Positions 37,726 through 48,700 of a DNA stretch of 64,000 nt are shown here, piece after piece. The DNA lies in contig WJXM01000049.1 in assembly GCA_019456405.1 (NCBI GenBank), positions 42,225 through 106,224 of the forward strand. Direction: 5' to 3'. Position 1 is the first letter of the stretch. Every line of letters starts with the position of its first letter. The notes below the pieces were generated by a model, which saw nothing but the letters and a program-made list of their open reading frames with translations, had not been told where the DNA came from and made no database searches. The stretch is from Ferrovum sp. GTDB taxonomy: Bacteria; Pseudomonadota; Gammaproteobacteria; Burkholderiales; Ferrovaceae. The translations under genes were made by a program, and so were the position numbers.

Positions 37726-39402
37726 ATGATGGCTGTCTCGAGGTTGGGGCGAGTTTCCAAAGGTTCAATACTGGTGTCCGGGGTGCTGGCATGTTCCGTG
37801 GGCTGGGCTGCGGGGCCTGCTCTGCCGGGGGCGGGGACGCTGATACAGGAGGCGCAACCGGTCACACCCTCCGCACCGTCCAACGACAATCCGGGGCTGA
37901 CCCTGAAGCCGGGGCAAGGGGCGATGAATTCGGAGTCGACCACGACCTTCGAGGTGAAGCGGATCGTGATCGAGGGGAACACCAAGATCGAGACTGGGGT
38001 TTTGCATGATCTGGTACGGGATGATGAGGGCAAGACACTGACGTTGGGAGAGGTACAGAAGATGGCGCAACGGCTGACAGACTATTACCGCCAGCAGGGA
38101 TATCCGCTCTCCAGGGCGGTGATTCCGGCCCAATCCCTGGAAGGGGGGGTGCTGAAGATTCGGGTGATCGAGGCGGAGTATGGCAAGGTATTGCTGAACA
38201 ATAGCAGCCGGGTCCTCGATGGCTCATTGCAATCGTTGCTGAATCCGTTACAGAGTGGAACGTCCATCGAAGAAGACACGCTGGATCGGGTCCTGCTGTT
38301 ATTGTCGGATGTGCCGGGGGTCGAGACCGCGGCGACCCTGACGCCGGGGGCACAGGTAGGGACCTCGGATCTGACAGTGAATGCGACATCGGGGCCGCAG
38401 GTTGCAGGGAGTGTAACCGCAGACAATTACGGTAACGATTACACCGGTAATGGACGGCTGGGTGGAGCGGTGACGGTGAACGAACTGCTGGGGTTGGGAG
38501 ATCAGTTATCGGCCAATGGATTGACCAGTGGTCCGGGGATGAACTATGCGCGCCTGGGATACGACCTGCTGGCCAATGGAAGTGGGACGCGGGTGGGTGC
38601 TTCGGTGTCGGACCTGAAGTATGTGCTGGGGGGGAGTTTGTCGGGTTTGGGTGGGCAAGGTACGGCGGCGGTGTCGAGTCTGTGGGTACGGCAACCCTTA
38701 TTGAGGAGTCGGACGGTGAACCTGTATGGACAGGCGGAGTTTGACTACAAGCGATTGAGTGATCAGACGGTAGCGACGCTGGCGAATCGCCATCTGGACA
38801 ATGGGGTGTTGAGCATGAATGGAGATGAACGGGATACCTGGATGAGCGGCGGGGTTGGATTGATGAGTACTTCGTGGACGGGTGGGCGGGTGAACTTTGA
38901 TAATTCCGGGGCTTCGGCATTTGATCCGGGCGCTCAGGGAGCGTTCGGAAAGTGGAACGGAAGCCTGACTCGATTGCAGGATGTGGGGAGTGAACGGGCA
39001 CAGGTGTACCTGTCGGTGTCGGGGCAATGGGCGCAGAAGAATCTGGACCCGGTGGAGAAGTTGGTGGTGGGGGGGCCGTACAGTGTCCGGGGTTATGACA
39101 TGGGGGTATTGGCGGCGGACAGTGGGGTACTGGAGACAGTGGAAGGGCGCTACCAGTTGACGGAGCATTGGCAGGCGGTGGTATTTGGGGACAGCGAACA
39201 CATTGCCATCAGTGCCAATCCTTACCTGGCCGGACCCAATGGGGCAACCTTGAGTGGGGCGGGGGTGGGGATGAACTGGACCAGTGGTGGGGCGTGGCAG
39301 GGGAAGGTCTATGCGGCGAGCCGGCTGGGGTCGGTACCGACCCAACTGGCGGGAAGCCCAGCGGGTACCCTGGTCTGGGGAGAATTATCTCGGGCGTTCT
39401 AG
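37726..39402 (+). CDS. TpsB-type outer-membrane transporter (ShlB/FhaC/HecB family)
   Basis: Secretes its TpsA partner through the outer membrane; 558 residues from ATG 37,726, chosen because GAGGAA lies seven bases upstream and the signal sequence follows directly (SKGSILVSGVLACSVGWAAG). In-frame ATGs at 37,678 and 37,687 are alternatives. A proline-rich N-terminal helix region (GTLIQEAQPVTPSAPSND) is followed by two POTRA domains (FEVKRIVIEGNTKIETGVLHDL; TLGEVQKMAQRLTDYYRQQG YPLSRA) and a 16-strand barrel with the family signature VGGPYSVRGYDMG. It ends in Phe, as outer-membrane barrels do. It follows the exoprotein gene after 177 bases, a standard TPS pair. Confidence 0.92.
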   Translation: MMAVSRLGRVSKGSILVSGVLACSVGWAAGPALPGAGTLIQEAQPVTPSAPSNDNPGLTLKPGQGAMNSESTTTFEVKRIVIEGNTKIETGVLHDLVRDDEGKTLTLGEVQKMAQRLTDYYRQQGYPLSRAVIPAQSLEGGVLKIRVIEAEYGKVLLNNSSRVLDGSLQSLLNPLQSGTSIEEDTLDRVLLLLSDVPGVETAATLTPGAQVGTSDLTVNATSGPQVAGSVTADNYGNDYTGNGRLGGAVTVNELLGLGDQLSANGLTSGPGMNYARLGYDLLANGSGTRVGASVSDLKYVLGGSLSGLGGQGTAAVSSLWVRQPLLRSRTVNLYGQAEFDYKRLSDQTVATLANRHLDNGVLSMNGDERDTWMSGGVGLMSTSWTGGRVNFDNSGASAFDPGAQGAFGKWNGSLTRLQDVGSERAQVYLSVSGQWAQKNLDPVEKLVVGGPYSVRGYDMGVLAADSGVLETVEGRYQLTEHWQAVVFGDSEHIAISANPYLAGPNGATLSGAGVGMNWTSGGAWQGKVYAASRLGSVPTQLAGSPAGTLVWGELSRAF

Positions 39403-39443
39403 CGAGACATACCCATCGCCTGAGATGTTCGGGATGAGGGGGG

Positions 39444-41267
39444 TCACTGGGTCTTGTCGTATTTCTGCTGGAGTTCCTCCCAACGCAGGAATGCCTGTTC
39501 CAGTTGGTGGGCGAGTTCGCTCTGCTGCTGACTCAGGCGCTTGACCTCATCGGGGGCATGACGGTAGAGAGACCCGTCCGCCAGTTGCCGGGCCAGTTCG
39601 ATTTCCTCGTTTTCCAGGCGGGCGATGGTGTCTGGAAGAGTTTCCAGTTCCTTTTGCTCCTTGTAGGACAATCGCTCGACTGGGGCTTTACGTGGTTTGA
39701 CCGAAGGGAGCTGGTTCGTTTTGGCAGTTTCAGAGGATGAACTGACGGGGGATTCCTTGTTTTCCCGAGCCCTTTTTCGTTGGGCCAGGTAACGGATCCA
39801 GTCGCTGTAACCCCCGGCATTCTCCGTGACGACGCCCTGACCCTCCAGGACCATGACCTGGGTGACGACCGCATCCAGAAAGGCGCGGTCATGGCTGACC
39901 AGGAACAGGGTGCCTGGATATTCGATGAGCAGGGATTCCAGCAATTCCAGGGTTTCGATATCCAGGTCGTTGGTGGGTTCGTCCAGGACCAGCACATTGG
40001 ACGGGCGGGCAAACAGGCGCGCCAGGAGCAGGCGGTTGCGTTCCCCCCCGGACAGGGAGGCCACTTTGGCGCGCGCGCGTTCGGGCGGAAACAAAAAGTC
40101 GCTGAGATAACTGATGACATGTTTGCGCGTTCCGCCGATCTCGATAAAGTCGGATCCTGGACTGATGGTTTCCACCAAAGTGGCCGAAGAGTCCAACTGT
40201 TCGCGCCATTGGTCGAAGTAGGCAATGTTCAGGCGGGTGCCGCTACGCACGATTCCTTCATCGGGGGCATGCAATCCCAACAAGGTCCGTAGCAGAGTGG
40301 TTTTTCCCACGCCATTGGGTCCCATGATGCCGATCTTGTCGCCGCGCTGGATGCGTGTGGAAAAGCCTTGCACAAGGATCTGGTTATCGTAGCGCAACGT
40401 GACCTCCTGCAATTCAGCGATCAGTTCCCCGGAGCGGTCCCCGGAATCCACGGCCAGACGGACCGACCCGATCTGATCCCGGCGCAGGGCACGTTCGCGG
40501 CGCAGTTCTTCGAGCCGTCGTACCCGTCCCTCATTGCGGGTGCGACGTGCCTGGACCCCCTTGCGAATCCATACCTCTTCCTGACTGAGCAACTTGTCGA
40601 AACGACGCTGTTCGAGGGCTTCCGAGGCCAGTTGCTCGGCCTTGCGGCGCAGGTAGTCGGCAAAGGATGCACCGAAAGTCGATAACTTGCCTCGATCCAG
40701 TTCCACTACGCGGGTGACGACCTGATCCAGGAAATGTCGGTCATGGGTGATGAACAGTACGGCGCCTGGGAAATTTCTCAAGGCTCCTTCCAGTCGTTCG
40801 ATGGCCGCTACATCCAGATGGTTGGTGGGTTCATCCAGGATCAACAGATCCGGTTCACCGACCAGGGCGCGGGCCAGGGCGACACGTTTTTTCCATCCCC
40901 CCGACAGTTGACCGACCTGTCCTTCCGGGTCGAGTCCCATTTGGGAAAGTTGTCGTTCCACCTGATAGGAGGCCACGGGTAATCCGCACTCGGTCAGCCC
41001 TTGGGCCACCGCGTCAAAGATCGATGATTCGGGGTCCAGTTCGGGTTCTTGCGGAACATACCCCATTCTGAGGCCGGGCTGGCGCCAGACCTTGCCCTCG
41101 TCCGGGGTGAGGGTGCCCAGTACGATGCGTAAGAGGGTGGATTTTCCGCCGCCGTTGCGGCCGATCAGCCCGATACGTTCGCCGGGATCGATCTGAAAGT
41201 CGATGTGATCGAGCAAAGGGTCCAGCCCGAAGGCCAGGGACACAGCATCAAGGAGGATGAGAGGCAT
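39444..41267 (-). CDS. uup: ABC-F family ATPase (Uup-like)
   Basis: Soluble tandem-ABC ATPase of 607 residues acting on ribosomes or DNA rather than as a transporter. First cassette: GRNGGGKSTLLRIV, LSGGWKKRVALARAL, LLILDEPTNHLD. Second: GPNGVGKTTLLRTL, LSGGERNRLLLARL, VLVLDEPTNDLD. The cassettes are joined by the charged linker (RRKAEQLASEALEQRRFDKL, RRTRNEGRVRRLEELRRE), and the C-terminus is a basic, coiled-coil domain (RLSYKEQKELETLPDTIARLENEE), the Uup hallmark. It converges on the tpsB gene and is preceded by 108 bases that must hold its promoter. Confidence 0.92.
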   Translation of the reverse strand: MPLILLDAVSLAFGLDPLLDHIDFQIDPGERIGLIGRNGGGKSTLLRIVLGTLTPDEGKVWRQPGLRMGYVPQEPELDPESSIFDAVAQGLTECGLPVASYQVERQLSQMGLDPEGQVGQLSGGWKKRVALARALVGEPDLLILDEPTNHLDVAAIERLEGALRNFPGAVLFITHDRHFLDQVVTRVVELDRGKLSTFGASFADYLRRKAEQLASEALEQRRFDKLLSQEEVWIRKGVQARRTRNEGRVRRLEELRRERALRRDQIGSVRLAVDSGDRSGELIAELQEVTLRYDNQILVQGFSTRIQRGDKIGIMGPNGVGKTTLLRTLLGLHAPDEGIVRSGTRLNIAYFDQWREQLDSSATLVETISPGSDFIEIGGTRKHVISYLSDFLFPPERARAKVASLSGGERNRLLLARLFARPSNVLVLDEPTNDLDIETLELLESLLIEYPGTLFLVSHDRAFLDAVVTQVMVLEGQGVVTENAGGYSDWIRYLAQRKRARENKESPVSSSSETAKTNQLPSVKPRKAPVERLSYKEQKELETLPDTIARLENEEIELARQLADGSLYRHAPDEVKRLSQQQSELAHQLEQAFLRWEELQQKYDKTQ

Positions 41268-41375
41268 GAGCAGAGGATCTTCAAAGTGACGAGCAATAAC
41301 GCGCGCAGGAGAGAATGGTACCGCAACGGGTGGGGAGCGCGGGATTTTTGTTTGGGGGTGGCCTCCGGCTGACGC

Positions 41376-42596
41376 TCAGAGGTAGCCCACGGGAATGGCG
41401 TCAATTTCCGCCGATAGGGGGATATCCTGCTGGCGAAGACACAGTACGGCCCCGTGGCCGACAGGTTGGTTGAGTTTGGCAAGCACGCCAAAATGATGGG
41501 TGGAATTTTGGCTGGGGGTGGCGGATTTTTTGATTTCTAGGGGATAAAGGGTATTGTCTTGTTCAATCAGAAGGTCGATTTCTTTTTGGTCCTTGTCACG
41601 ATAGAAATAAAAATTGGGGGTTTTGCCGTTGTACCAATAGCTCTTCAGCAGTTCAGAGATTACCCAGGTTTCGAGGATGGCTCCAGAAAAGGCTCCGGCT
41701 TCCAAGGCTTGCGAGCTTGACCATCGGGTGAGGTAGGCACAAAGTCCGGTATCCATGAAATATATCTTGGGTGTTTTGATCAGTCGATGGGTCAGGTTGT
41801 TATGGTAGGGTTGCAAGAGGTAGACCAGTCCTGAGGCTTCCAGTGCGGACAGCCAGGCCTTGGTGGTTTTTTGGTCGATGCCGACATCGCGTGCGATATC
41901 GGCATGATTCAGAAGTTGACTGGTGCGGGCAGCGATGACCTGGATGAACCGGTAAAACGCACTTTCGTTGGTGATTTTGATCATCTCCCTGATATCTCGT
42001 TGAATGTAGGTTTGAATATACGAGTTATAGAATAGATCGGTGGAGAGTTCCGGTTCCGAGACGACCCTGGGGTAACTGCCGCGCCAGATGCCGTGATAAA
42101 GGGTTTTTAGATCGATTTCATGCGCTTGGCGACGCGCCTGGCGAAGCCACTCCGTGGTGGGTAGGAAAGGAGGGGCATGATCACCGCGTCCCTGGATTTC
42201 TGCCTGAGAGAAGCCGTTGAGTTCAAGAATGGCGACGCGCCCGGCGAGACTTTCCGTGACGGAGTGCATGAGGTGGAACTTTTGTGAGCCCGTCAACCAA
42301 AACAGCCCATTGGTCTGCCTCTGGTCGACGATCACTTTTATGTGGTGAAACAGGTTTGGCGCGTATTGCACTTCATCGATGAGGAGTGGGGGGGGATATC
42401 GCTGCAAAAACAAGGCGGGATCCGATTCGGCCAAGGTTCTGGCATCCCGGTCATCCAGAGTGACGTAATTTCTTTCTGCCCCAGCGATGCTTTTGAGCAA
42501 GGTGGTTTTGCCCACCTGACGCGGTCCGGTCAATAAAACCACGGGAAATGTGTGGCTGGCCAACAGGAGGGGTGCTTTGAGGGTTCTCGAACGCAT
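41376..42596 (-). CDS. AAA-family ATPase with DUF4143 domain
   Basis: 406 residues. The N-terminal AAA domain has Walker A GPRQVGKTTLLKSIAG and a Walker B PPLLIDEVQYAPNL, followed by LFWLTGSQKFHLMHSVTESLAGR; the C-terminal half (KTTKAWLSALEASGLVYLLQPYHNN, KIYFMDTGLCAYLTRW, FSGAILETWVISELLKSY, FYFYRDKDQKEIDLLIE) is the nuclease-like DUF4143 with the conserved E-D-L-I and LEIKKS region. The role of this widespread, often mobile family is unknown. It sits alone between uup and the capsule PKS and is preceded by a palindrome that may be its operator. Confidence 0.9.
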   Translation of the reverse strand: MRSRTLKAPLLLASHTFPVVLLTGPRQVGKTTLLKSIAGAERNYVTLDDRDARTLAESDPALFLQRYPPPLLIDEVQYAPNLFHHIKVIVDQRQTNGLFWLTGSQKFHLMHSVTESLAGRVAILELNGFSQAEIQGRGDHAPPFLPTTEWLRQARRQAHEIDLKTLYHGIWRGSYPRVVSEPELSTDLFYNSYIQTYIQRDIREMIKITNESAFYRFIQVIAARTSQLLNHADIARDVGIDQKTTKAWLSALEASGLVYLLQPYHNNLTHRLIKTPKIYFMDTGLCAYLTRWSSSQALEAGAFSGAILETWVISELLKSYWYNGKTPNFYFYRDKDQKEIDLLIEQDNTLYPLEIKKSATPSQNSTHHFGVLAKLNQPVGHGAVLCLRQQDIPLSAEIDAIPVGYL

Positions 42597-42608
42597 GAAT
42601 TATTCCGG

Positions 42609-42635
42609 CAATAATGGAATCAGTTTCCATTATTG
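42609..42635. promoter_or_regulatory. Palindrome upstream of the AAA/DUF4143 gene
   Basis: Inverted repeat CAATAATGGAA - five bases - TTCCATTATTG, perfect over 11 bp per arm, 13 bases upstream of the ATPase start codon on the minus strand. Position and symmetry suggest an operator for autoregulation; no transcription factor with this site is known to me, so this is inference. It could also be read as an RNA hairpin, but no T-run follows. Confidence 0.5.
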
Positions 42636-42763
42636 GCTATTTTTTGCGGGTAATCAAGTTCTCCAACGGGCACCGCAATTGCTCCCTCTGGAATATGGGC
42701 ACCAATTGTGTTAGTTTGGAGGCGCGCGACCATTTCCAAAAACCCTCGATGGGAGTTTAGCCT

Positions 42764-45700
42764 TTGTTACAACCGATTGCCATTGTCGGCCTGTCGTTTC
42801 GTTTTCCTGGTGACATAGAAAGTGAACAGGGTTTTTGGGAAGTGCTTCGCGGCGGTCGGGATGTGGTGACCCGGATCGATCCCGAACGCTGGGCTGTGGG
42901 CGAATTGCACGATGACCGGCGCAAGGAACCGGGGCGTAGCGTGACCTTCGACGCCGGCGTGTTGTCGCGCATTGACGCCTTTGATGCGGGGTTTTTCGGA
43001 ATTTCTCCCCGCGAGGCAGCCTGGCTCGATCCGCAGCAACGCCTGATGCTGGAACTGGCGTGGGAGGCCATGGAGGATGGCGGCATCGTCCCGTCCTCCC
43101 TGGCCGGGACCCATACTGCCGTCTATGTCGGCATTTCCGGACTGGATTACAGCATGCGCGGGCTGGATGACCTGTCCAGTATGACCGGTTACTCCATGAC
43201 CGGCAATACCCTGAGCATTGCGGCCAATCGTCTGTCTTATGTGTTTGATCTGCGGGGTCCTTCCCTGGCGGTGGATACGGCCTGCTCTTCCTCTCTGGTG
43301 GCTTTGCACCATGCCTGCCAAACCCTGCAGGCAGGAGAAGCCGAAACCGCCCTGGTGGGCGGGGTCAACCTGCTGCTTCATCCCTATCCTTTCATCGGTT
43401 TCAGCAAGGCTTCCATGCTGTCGTCTGCCGGTCGGTGCCGGGTGTTTTCCGACGCTGCCACCGGCTATGTCCGCTCCGAAGGGGGAGCCGTACTGCTCTT
43501 GATGCCTCTGGAGCGCGCCCAGGCGGAAGGCCGTCTGATCCACGGGGTGATTCTGGGAACAGGGGTCAATGCCGACGGGGCACGCAAAACCGGGCTGACC
43601 ATTCCCAGCAGCGAGGGTCAGGCCGAATTGATGGCGAGCGTGTTGCGGCGCTCCGGTCTGGAGGCTTCTCAAGTGGATTTCGTGGAAGCCCACGGTACCG
43701 GCACGGCCATCGGCGATCCCATCGAGGCTTCTGCCCTCGGTCAGGTGTATGGTGCCGCCCGTTCGCCCGATCATCCTTTGCCCATCGGTTCGGTAAAAAG
43801 CAATCTGGGACACCTGGAAACGGCCTCGGGCATGGCGGGGCTGGTCAAGACATTGCTGGTGCTCAAGCATGGCCAGATTCCTCCCACTCTTCACTGTCAG
43901 ACACTCAATCCAAAGATCGATTTCACCGCCCTCAACCTGCAGGTGGTGACTCGGTCGCAGTCCTTGCCGCCATCCGATCGTCCTCGCATCGCCGGAGTCA
44001 ATTCCTTTGGTTTTGGCGGGGCCAATGCCCATGTGCTGGTGCAGGCGGCCCCCCGCGCGGCATTGGCGCCCCTGAATCCCCCCTCCGTTCCGGCACCCGC
44101 GTCCCCTTGGCCACCCTTGTTTCTTTCGGCGCAGACGGTCCCCGCCCTGCGCGAACTGGCCCTGCGTCATGCCGCCGCTCTCCGTACCCTGACTCCTGAA
44201 GACTATTACGACTGGGCCTACAGTGCCGCCCATCATCGCGCCTGGCTGGAACAGCGTCTGGCGCTCGAACCCTCGTCCCTGGTCACCATGGCAGAAGCCC
44301 TCGACTCCTTTGCCCAGGGGGGCGCAAGCAACGGGATCGTGCGCGAGGAAGGAGCGCCGGGAACGGCGGGGGGAGTGGCTTTCGTGTATACCGGCAATGG
44401 TGCCCAATGGGTGGGGATGGGCCGTCGTTTGTGGGAGGAATCTCCGCGTTTTGGGGAAATTCTGGAGAGTTTTGAAGAACCCCTGGCCGCGCGTGCCGGT
44501 TTTTCCCTGCGCGCCGAACTGTGGGCGGGGGAAGAATCCAGCCGCCTCGACGATACGGCGGTGGCCCAGCCCCTCCTGTTCGTCGTGCAGCTGGCACTGA
44601 CCCAGTGGCTGCAGGAACAGGGCGTGGAGCCCATGGCCGTGACCGGGCACAGCGTGGGAGAAGTGGCGGCGGCGTGGGCGGCAGGAATTCTGACGCGGGA
44701 TCAGGCGTTGGATGTCATTTGCGCCCGCAGCGCAGCGCAGGCCACGACTCGGGGTCGGGGACGCATGGCGGCGCTGGGGTTGACGGCTTCCCGGTGGGAG
44801 GCCTGGGCGGTGGAACGGGATTGGAGCGAAGTCGTCATCGCCGGCTACAATGGGCCAGGCAATCTGACGCTGGCAGGGTCGGAGGCGGTTTTGGATCAGG
44901 TCAAAGCGGAAGCGGACGCCCAGGGGGTGTTTTTTCGCAAACTGGATCTCGATTATGCCTTTCACAGCCCCTTCATGGATCCCATCCAGGCGGGACTGGT
45001 GCGTTCCCTGGCAGGGTTGCACCCCCGGCCGGGCCGAAAAATTCTGGTGTCCACCGTGACAGGAAAAGAGATTCAGGGGCAGGAACTGGGGGCGCGTTAC
45101 TGGTGGGACAATGTGCGCTGTCCGGTGCAATTTGCCTCGGCCATTGGTACCCTGGCCGATCTGGGGTGCCGTACCTTCATCGAGATCGGTCCCCACGGCA
45201 TTCTGCAACATTACCTCAAGGAATGTTTGGCCTCCCGTGACGGGAGCTATCACATCGCCGCCAGTCAACGGCGTCAGAGCGATGGCCTGAAAGATCTGGA
45301 ACGCCTGGTTGTGCGCATCCATCTGTGGGATGCGAGTCCACCCGCGGCCCCCTATTTCCCGACCAAGGGAAAGTTTCTGGATCTCCCTCGCTACCCTTGG
45401 CAACGGCAGCGTCACTGGCTCCCCAAAACCAGCGAGGGCTATCAGATCATCCAGCGGCAGCGGCGTCATCCGCTGTTGGGATGGCGACTGCAGGAAACCC
45501 AGGCGGCCTGGGAAGTGATTCTGGATCCGGCCAAACAGGCCTGGTTGCAAGATCATCGGGTGGGTCAGGCGCTGGTTCTCCCTGGGGCGGCCTATGTGGA
45601 AATGGCTCTGGCCGCCTCCCGGGAGTGGTTCGGCGCGTCCTCGGCAGAAGTGGAAGAACTGGATATTCTGGCCCCTGTGGTGTTCGATGGCGAACATGGG

Positions 45701-48700
45701 CGCACCCTGCGTTTTGAACTTCACCCTCGTGACGGGCATTTCACCCTTCGCAGCCGTCAGCGGTTGAGCGAGGATGAATGGACCTTGCATGCCTCGGGTC
45801 GGCTGTTGGGAGCCTCCAGTGGTTCTCCCGTCACTTCACTCGGCGGTGAGTTCAAAGGGGCTGTTCAGCAACTGTCCGGTGCCACCCATTACCGCATGAC
45901 CCACGCCCTCGGCCTGGACTACGGGCCCACTTTTCAGGGCATCGATACGGTCCGGGTGCAGGGTGACCGGTTGAGCGCCACGCTGCGCTCCGTCCCGTCT
46001 CCGGAGGCTGGAGATTGGGAGCTGCCGCCCTGGGTGCTGGATCAATGTTTTCAGTCATTGGTGGATTTTTTTCAGGCGGAGATCGAAGGCGGGCGGGGCG
46101 TACCCTATCTGCCGGTGAAGATGGGCCGAGTCAAGGTCTGGCGCCAGACTCCGGTCACCCATTTCGAGGCTCTGCTCAAGCGGCGCCAGGGCCGTTCGGT
46201 CACGGCTGACTTCACCTTGTGGGACCAAGCAGGACACTGTGTGGCGCAACTGACCGACTGCCGTTTTCGTGCCATGCCCCTGTCGAATGCCCATGACTCG
46301 GTCCATGCGGCATGTTGGGGTACGGTGGCCGTCCTGTGTCCCGGTGCTCGGGAAGAGAGCCAGTCCCCGCCGGGGAAAGTGGCGCAGTGGGGAGGGCAAC
46401 TGCGCTCCCTGATGCTGACCCAGGAGTCGGACGGCAATCGGCTGGCTTTGTTCCGCGAAGGGCTGCCCCTGTTTGACGCTCTGGCCATGGCGTTTGCCTG
46501 CCGGGCTTTTGACCAGTTGGGGCAGGAACTCGATGGCTGGGTGCGCGACGATTCCCGTTGCCCGGCACCCCTCCGCCCCTATTTTCACTGGTTGCGACGG
46601 CAGCTACAACAGGAGGGGTGGTTGCAATTAAAGTCCGGGCAGTGGCGCTTGATGTCGGGAGAGTTGCCGCTGCCGGAAGAGATCTGGCGCACCTTGTTGC
46701 AGGAATATCCTCAGGCTTTGCCGGAATTGGTGCAATTGGGGCATGTGGGGCGGCATCTGTCCGATCTGCTGAGCGGGCGAATCGATCTGGTCCCGTTCAA
46801 AACCGGGCTGATCCACAGTCCTTTGACCGAAACCCTGTTCGAAGAAGCGCCGGCCTACAGTGGAATTTTTCGGGCCTTGACCCAGTGGTTGCCCCACTTG
46901 GCGAAAGACTGGCCCCTTCGACGGCGCCTGCGAATTCTGGAAATCGGTCCGGGGACGGCGACCTTGGCCCAATGCCTGAAGGGGGTTCTCCCGGAACGGC
47001 TGGACTATGTACTGGGGCACACAGAGTCGGCAGTGGTGGGACGGTTGCAGGTGGAAGTGGCGGATTATCCCTGGCTCCACGCGGTGCAACTCGATGCCGC
47101 AACCCTTGCACCGATGGATGCGCCGGCGGTTCCCGGTCATTACGATCTGATCATTCTGCGTCATTGGTTGCATGGCACCGACAATCCGGCGCGCACGGTG
47201 GCGGCGGTGAGGCGCTGGATGGCTCAGGGAGGGGTGTTGATCCTGGCAGAACGGCACGCTGATTTGAGCACCCATCTGAACTACGGCATGGATCCGTCCT
47301 GGTGGTCGCCGGATGAACCGGATCAGGGGAGGCTGCACGGTCCCCAGGCGTGGCAGGCGGTGCTGGAACATGCCGGGTGGAGGGAAGTGACGGTGGTCAC
47401 CGAACCCGTCTCAGGGGAGATGGCCATGGGGTCCTACCTGATGCTGGCCCAAATGTCCGAGCCTGTCTCCTTTGCAGAACCCAGTGTTTCCCCCTCCCGA
47501 CACTGGGGCTGGCTCAACCCTTGCCCCCATGAACTGGAAGCCCTGGGGCGACTGTTGCGCTCCCAGGGGGATCAGGTGTGGGTGCCAGATAATCTGGAAG
47601 ATGAACCCTCTCTTCCCCCAGAGGTGACTCACTGGGTGTACTTTGCCCCAGCCCCGGAGGGATCGGAGGGGGAGATGACCCCCACCCTGTCGCTTTTTCA
47701 TCGGGTTCAGGCCCTGGCCCGGATCCAATCTTCCACGCCGACCCAACTGTGGATCGTGACCCAGGGGGGCAGTCTCCAGACAGACCCGGTTCCCGAGTTC
47801 AGTCAACCCGCCCATGGGGCGGTCTGGGGGTTGGGACGGGTGCTGATGAACGAATATCCGGACTGGCGGGTGACCCTGCTGGATCTTCAGGCGGAAAATA
47901 TTTCCGGACCCTCCTGGGCCGAACGGGTGGTGGAAGAATGGCGTACCCCCGGTGCGGATCAGGAAATCGTGTTGACCCGGGAGGCACGCTATGGCCTGCG
48001 CGTCATTCCCCTGCAAGCGCCCGCGACGAACTGCGCCCCCCATTCCTATCGACTGGATTTCAAGGTGCCGGGACAGTTGCGCAATCTGACCTGGATGCCG
48101 ATCCCGGATCGCCCCTTGGGCGACGATGACATCGAGATTCGTCCCCATGCGGTGGGACTCAATTTCCGCGATGTCATGTATGTCCTGGGACTTCTGCCCG
48201 ATGAGGCGGTAGAGAAGGGTTTTGCCGGGGCCAGCCTGGGTCTGGAATGTGCCGGTACCGTGCTGCGTGTGGGGTCCGGGGTACATACCTTCCGTGCGGG
48301 CGATGAAGTGATGGGGTTTGGCTCGGCCTGTTTTTCCAGTGTAGTGCGAACCGTTGCGGCGGCGGTGATCCACAAGCCCGCCCATTGGTCCTTTGAAGCC
48401 GCCGCCTCGGTGACCACGGCTTTCTTTACGGTGTATTACGCCCTTCAACACTTGGCCCAGGTGCAACCGGGAGAACGGGTGCTGATTCATGGCGGAGCCG
48501 GGGGGGTAGGCATCGCCGCCATCCAGGTGGCCAAGCATCTGGGCGCGGAAATTTTTGCTACCGCAGGCACCGAAGAGAAGCGGGATTTTGTCCATCTGCT
48601 GGGGGCCGATCATGTCTTTGATTCGCGCACTCTGGACTATGCCGAAGCGATTCTGTCTGCAACCGGGGGGGAAGGGGTGGATGTGGTGCTGAATTCCCTC

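Noticed and set aside
42767..45790. Minus-strand open frame of about 1,000 codons under the PKS
   Set aside because: Antisense shadow of the high-G+C PKS frame, which shows all catalytic motifs.
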